Shown here in pieces: positions 60,609-64,000 of a stretch of DNA of 64,000 nucleotides. The DNA lies in the NCBI RefSeq assembly GCF_002283555.1, contig NZ_MVOI01000002.1, positions 186,001 through 250,000 of the forward strand, given 5' to 3'. The notes below the pieces were generated by a model. The model was not told the origin of the DNA. It did no database searches and was given only the letters and a program-made list of their open reading frames with translations. Each line of letters starts with the position of its first letter. Position 1 is the stretch's first letter. This DNA is from Rubrivirga sp. SAORIC476. Its GTDB lineage: Bacteria > Bacteroidota > Rhodothermia > Rhodothermales > Rubricoccaceae. The position numbers were made by a program, and so were the translations under genes.

Positions 60609-61639
60609 GCCCCCGCCTCCGCCTCGGCGAGCACGGTCGAGACCCAACTCTGATGATCGAGGTACCAGTCGACGGTCGCCTCCAGGCCCGTCCGGAGCGA
60701 CTGACTCGGCGACCAGCCGAGCGCTTCGATCTTGGCCGTGTCGACGGCGTAGCGGCGGTCGTGGCCGGGCCGGTCGGTCACGAACGTGATCAGGTCCGCG
60801 TGCGGGGCCGACGCCGGGCGCCGCTCGTCGAGGATCGCGCACAGCATCCGCACGAGGTCCAGGTTGCCCACCTCGGCATGGCCTCCGACGTTGTAGGTCT
60901 CCCCGACCGCTCCTCGCTCGATGACCGTCCAGATGGCGTCGCAGTGGTCGTCGACGAAGAGCCAGTCGCGGACGTTGGCGCCGTCGCCATAGACCGGGAT
61001 GGGCTCCCCCGCGAGCGCCCGCTGGAGGACGACCGGGATCAGCTTCTCCGGGTACTGGCGCGGCCCGTAGTTGTTGGAGCAGTTGGTGATCGAGACCGGC
61101 AACCCGTACGTCCGCCCGCTGGCGCGGACCAGATGGTCGGAGCCCGCCTTGGAGGCCGAATACGGCGACGAGGGCGCGTAGGGCGTCTGCTCCGTGAACG
61201 CGGGGTCGTCGGGCCCGAGATCGCCGTAGACCTCATCCGTCGACACGTGGTGGAAGCGGACCCCGTCGGCTCCGTCCCACACCTCGCGGCACGCGTCGAG
61301 GAGGGTCTGGGTGCCGAGCACGTTGGTCTCGACGAAGGCGCTGGGGCCGGAAATCGAGCGATCCACGTGCGACTCGGCCGCGAGGTGGACGACGAGCCCG
61401 ACCGCGTGCTCCCGAAGTAGGTCCCGCACGAGCGCTCCGTCGCGGATGTCGCCGTGCACGAACGTGTGGCGCTCGGCCCCGTCCAGGTCCGCCAGACTGG
61501 CGACCGAGCCCGCGTAGGTCAGCGCGTCGAGCGTAACGACGCGGTGCTCGGGCCGGCGCGCCAGCGCAGACCGGACCATGGCCGACCCGATGAAGCCCGC
61601 CCCGCCGGTGATCAGGACCCCCGGTCGCTGGGAGCGCAT
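60605..61639 (-). CDS. rfbB: dTDP-glucose 4,6-dehydratase RfbB
   Basis: The 344-residue extended SDR enzyme converts dTDP-glucose to dTDP-4-keto-6-deoxyglucose. It has [71 protein letters not shown] with the family Thr-Asp-Glu triad, catalytic [34 protein letters not shown] and the [12 protein letters not shown] segment. The start ATG at 61639 overlaps the stop of the SLBB gene (ATGA); the upstream frame is a shadow. With rfbA next in line, the locus can make the 4-keto intermediate. Confidence 0.96.
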   Translation of the reverse strand: MRSQRPGVLITGGAGFIGSAMVRSALARRPEHRVVTLDALTYAGSVASLADLDGAERHTFVHGDIRDGALVRDLLREHAVGLVVHLAAESHVDRSISGPSAFVETNVLGTQTLLDACREVWDGADGVRFHHVSTDEVYGDLGPDDPAFTEQTPYAPSSPYSASKAGSDHLVRASGRTYGLPVSITNCSNNYGPRQYPEKLIPVVLQRALAGEPIPVYGDGANVRDWLFVDDHCDAIWTVIERGAVGETYNVGGHAEVGNLDLVRMLCAILDERRPASAPHADLITFVTDRPGHDRRYAVDTAKIEALGWSPSQSLRTGLEATVDWYLDHQSWVSTVLAEAEAGA

Positions 61640-62421
61640 CAGTTGCTCGTGTTCAGAAAGCGGATGATCTGCACGACCGCAATCAACCCGGAGGTCGCGA
61701 CGCCCGCCGCCGTCAGCGTGTCGCGCGTGGTCCACCCGGAGTCCGTCACGGAGTCGATCTCGATCACATCGCCGTCCAGCAGGTCGGGCGACGGACCGGA
61801 GAGAAAGGTCGCCAGCGTCTCCTGGTACGTCGGGATTCCGTCGGCCACGTCGCCGCGGTAGATGCGGACCGTGGTCTCGCGCGTCTCGTTGGCGCGGAGC
61901 GGCGTGTAGTCGGGCCCTCCCGCCAGGGCGACGGCGTCGCGCGCCGAGAAGGACGGCCCGACCTCGTAGGTACCGGGCCGGGCCACCGCGCCGACGACCG
62001 CGACTCGGGCTGCCGTCTCATACTCGACCTCGATCACGTCGCCGTACTGGATCGCGGGCGGCTCGGAGGTATTGAGGAACGACTGAAGCGTCGCCTCATA
62101 GACGGGCGTGCCGCGGCCGGCACGGTACAGCCGGAGGACCAGCTCCGGGTCGCCTTCCATGGGCGTGCGCTCGCTCGACACGCCCGCGAGCGTCAGGACC
62201 CCCATCAGGTCGAACTCCGGCCCCAGGTCGTAGACGCCGGGTCGCGCGACGCGCCCCCAGACATTGACGCGGGTGATGGCCTGACCGGGCTGGGCGTTGA
62301 CGAAGTATCCCCCGGGGGTGACCTGGCGTCCCTCGATGACCCCGAGCGAGCCCCCTTGCGTCGGGGGTTGCGCCGAGGCGGACGCGGTCAGGATCAGGGC
62401 GAGGACGGCGAGAGCGCGCAT
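61639..62421 (-). CDS. SLBB-type polysaccharide export protein
   Basis: The 260-residue protein has a signal peptide (LAVLALILTASASAQ) and two SLBB-like beta-grasp units: VNVWGRVARPGVYDLGPEFD with LMGVLTLAGVSS (about residues 53-85) and VAVVGAVARPGTYEVGPSFS with ARDAVALAGGPD (about 138-170). A hydrophobic segment near the C-terminus (TAAGVATSGLIAVVQIIRFL) may anchor it. It lacks the Poly_export domain and lipobox of Wza, so it may be a periplasmic or inner-membrane accessory of the export channel. It lies 63 bp after the Wzc-like gene and overlaps rfbB, placing it first in the tightly packed part of the operon. Confidence 0.82.
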   Translation of the reverse strand: MRALAVLALILTASASAQPPTQGGSLGVIEGRQVTPGGYFVNAQPGQAITRVNVWGRVARPGVYDLGPEFDLMGVLTLAGVSSERTPMEGDPELVLRLYRAGRGTPVYEATLQSFLNTSEPPAIQYGDVIEVEYETAARVAVVGAVARPGTYEVGPSFSARDAVALAGGPDYTPLRANETRETTVRIYRGDVADGIPTYQETLATFLSGPSPDLLDGDVIEIDSVTDSGWTTRDTLTAAGVATSGLIAVVQIIRFLNTSN

Positions 62422-62484
62422 GGAGAGGGCTTCACGGCCATGGAATGGCCTACGGACAGAGGGAGGAAACGACGGGACTCCGCG

Positions 62485-64000
62485 TTATGCGTCGGGCTGG
62501 TCGGCGGCCTTCGGGCTGCCGTATCCGTACGCGTTGCCATAGCGGTAGGCGTACTTGTAGCGGTAGCCGTACGCCTGGCGGACGTCGAACGCGTTGAGCA
62601 CGAGGCCGCTCGGCTTGGTGCCGACGTCCTTCAGCGCGGCCAACGCCGAGTTGAGTTCGAAGTCCTTCGTCTGGCCCGCACGGGCGATCACGAGCGTCGC
62701 GTCGCACTGGGTCGAGAGCAGCACGGCATCGGTCGCGGCCAGCACCGGCGGGGCGTCGAAGATGATGATGTCGAACTTGGTCCGCATGTCCGCGATCAGG
62801 TCGCGCATCCGGCGCGAGCCGATCAGCTCGGACGGGTTCGGGGCGAGCGACCCGGCCGGGAGCACGTAGAGGTCGTCGGCCAGCTGGTCGAGGGTCGTTG
62901 CCTGGATCGACTCGGACGAGAAGAGCTGCTGGACGAGGCCCGGCTCGCGAGAAATGCCCAGCTTCTTGTGGACCGTCGGGCGCCGGAGGTCGGCGTCGAC
63001 CAGGAGCACGCGGCGGCCTGCCTGCGCGAACACGACGGCCAAGTTGGACGACGTGACCGACTTACCCTCACTCGGATTGGAAGAGGTCACCAGGATCGTC
63101 TGGATGACCACGTCCGGGCGGCTGAACTGGATGTTCGTCCGCAGCGCGCGGTAGGACTCAGAGGCGGTGGCCATCGGGTTGAGCAGCGACACGACGTGCG
63201 TGTCCACCATCCGGCCGTTGACCTCGGCGACATCGGCCCCCCCGTACTCCTCCTTCACGAGCGCAGTCGTCGACGGCACCGTGCCGATGATGGCGTGGCC
63301 GAGCTTGGCGAGGTCGTCCGGCGTGTGGATCCGGTGGTCGAGGCGCACCTTGCCGATGGCGAGGAGCGAGCCGAAGACGAGGCCGCAGAGCAGCGCCAGG
63401 ATCGTGTTGCGGGCGCGGAGCGGCGAGAACGGCGCCGGGGTGGGGAACGCCGGGCGGATCACGCGGGCGTAGCCTAGCTGCGACTGCTCGGCGACGCGCG
63501 CCTGCTGGAGGTTCTGCTCCAGGGCGCCGTAGAGCGTCTCGGCGGCCTGCCGCTCGCGCTCCAGCTGCGCCAGCTCGATGGACTGCGCCGGGACGTTGGA
63601 CAGCTCGCTCTCGTACTGCCCGAGCCGGGAGCTGACCTGGCTCACTTCGGCCTCGAGGCCGCGGACGGCGACGCGAGCGGCCGAGATCTGGGCCCGGAGG
63701 TCGGCGGCGCGGACGAATCCGGAGCGTTGATCGTCCGGGCTGGAGCCCGAGGCGAGCGACTGCGCCGAGAGCTGCCGCGCGATGCGCTCCTGGTCCGCCT
63801 CGACGCGCGCGAGCTCCGTGCGGAGACGCGCGATGTTGGCCGGTGGGTTGGTGTCGTTGCGGAGTGCCGGGTTCTGACGGTAGAAGACCTCCAGCTCGGC
63901 GTTCAACTGCTGGATCCGCTCGCGGGCCGCGGCCAGCTCACTGTCGAGGTTGGACGAGAGGCGCGTCCCGAGTTGGCTCTCCAGGCGGGACAGCTCGCTC
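62485..64000 (-). CDS. Wzc-like polysaccharide co-polymerase / tyrosine kinase (C-terminal part)
   Basis: The frame is open to the right edge; 504 residues are visible. First comes a long periplasmic coiled coil (SRLESQLGTRLSSNLDSELA, AAARERIQQLNAELEVFYRQ), then RERQAAETLYGALEQNLQQA as a GNVR-type segment, and a membrane helix NTILALLCGLVFGSLLAIGK. The cytoplasmic BY-kinase domain follows with Walker A SSNPSEGKSVTSSNLA, Walker A' VLLVDADLRRPTVHKKLG and Walker B FDIIIFDAPPVL. The tail is a tyrosine cluster (AYGYRYKYAYRYGNAYGYG), the autophosphorylation site. Wzc controls chain length and export of Wzy-dependent polymers. Its N-terminus lies outside the window. Confidence 0.93.
   Translation of the reverse strand, partial: SELSRLESQLGTRLSSNLDSELAAARERIQQLNAELEVFYRQNPALRNDTNPPANIARLRTELARVEADQERIARQLSAQSLASGSSPDDQRSGFVRAADLRAQISAARVAVRGLEAEVSQVSSRLGQYESELSNVPAQSIELAQLERERQAAETLYGALEQNLQQARVAEQSQLGYARVIRPAFPTPAPFSPLRARNTILALLCGLVFGSLLAIGKVRLDHRIHTPDDLAKLGHAIIGTVPSTTALVKEEYGGADVAEVNGRMVDTHVVSLLNPMATASESYRALRTNIQFSRPDVVIQTILVTSSNPSEGKSVTSSNLAVVFAQAGRRVLLVDADLRRPTVHKKLGISREPGLVQQLFSSESIQATTLDQLADDLYVLPAGSLAPNPSELIGSRRMRDLIADMRTKFDIIIFDAPPVLAATDAVLLSTQCDATLVIARAGQTKDFELNSALAALKDVGTKPSGLVLNAFDVRQAYGYRYKYAYRYGNAYGYGSPKAADQPDA

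Overview
The window is high G+C DNA, roughly two thirds G+C by eye, from a Bacteroidota-like bacterium. A marine member of the Rhodothermota (Rubrivirga/Rubricoccus type) is my best inference. Three signals point there. Many genes are preceded by a short element of the Bacteroidota -7 type (TAnnTTTG, mostly written here as TAssTTcG). Most genes lack a Shine-Dalgarno sequence and start after a pyrimidine-rich leader. Many proteins, including the curli set and a Wzi/RemB-like barrel, resemble Bacteroidota families.

Layout. 1-0.95 kb: the start of a RodZ-like HTH gene that runs off the left edge, a tRNA-Pro(GGG) with promoter and terminator, and a MerR-family regulator, all on minus. 0.95-10.5 kb, plus strand: an EamA transporter, then a complete curli locus (csgE, csgF, an enlarged csgG, a 1-kb gene-free stretch, a large curlin, a small CsgB-like curlin, a second large curlin, a strong terminator, a CsgH-like chaperone) and a lipoprotein. 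10.5-22 kb: mostly minus-strand housekeeping genes (sbcC, a LON-domain protein, nadA, an NtrC-type response regulator with lolD, a TPR membrane protein), one plus-strand outer membrane barrel, and at 17.0-18.65 kb a lower-G+C patch of orphan genes with a frameshifted lipoprotein and a repeat. 22-32.6 kb, plus strand: gap, pgk, a TRIC-type channel, an MscS channel, an ABC exporter pair, a lipoprotein, an amidinotransferase-family enzyme, a glycosyltransferase and a secreted coiled-coil protein with a TonB-like C-terminus. 32.6-39 kb, minus strand: hpt, tilS, mutL, a small membrane protein and an EF-G-like GTPase. 39-42.5 kb, plus strand: tsaB, accD and a Wzi/RemB-like barrel. 42.6-44.3 kb, minus strand: a fourth curlin-repeat protein behind an AT-rich upstream region.

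45.4-64 kb is one minus-strand polysaccharide locus of 17 genes. It reads right to left: a Wzc-like co-polymerase/kinase (cut by the right edge), an SLBB export protein, rfbB, rfbA, a nucleotide-sugar dehydrogenase, a sulfotransferase, a Wzx-like flippase, a Wzy-like polymerase, an MBOAT acyltransferase, an SGNH-like partner, two more sulfotransferases, a GT4 glycosyltransferase, a sugar epimerase/dehydratase, a fourth sulfotransferase, a methyltransferase and a second GT4. Sixteen of these genes are separated by 12 bp or less, mostly with ATGA/GTGA stop-start overlaps. The set predicts a Wzx/Wzy-dependent exopolysaccharide that is sulfated, and probably acylated and methylated.

The window therefore encodes two extracellular-matrix systems, curli amyloid and a sulfated polysaccharide. 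The least explained features are three similar hairpins with a GTAAnA loop in front of the three clustered curlin genes, the C-terminal extension on CsgG, the shared C-terminal module of the two large curlins, and the four-sulfotransferase locus.
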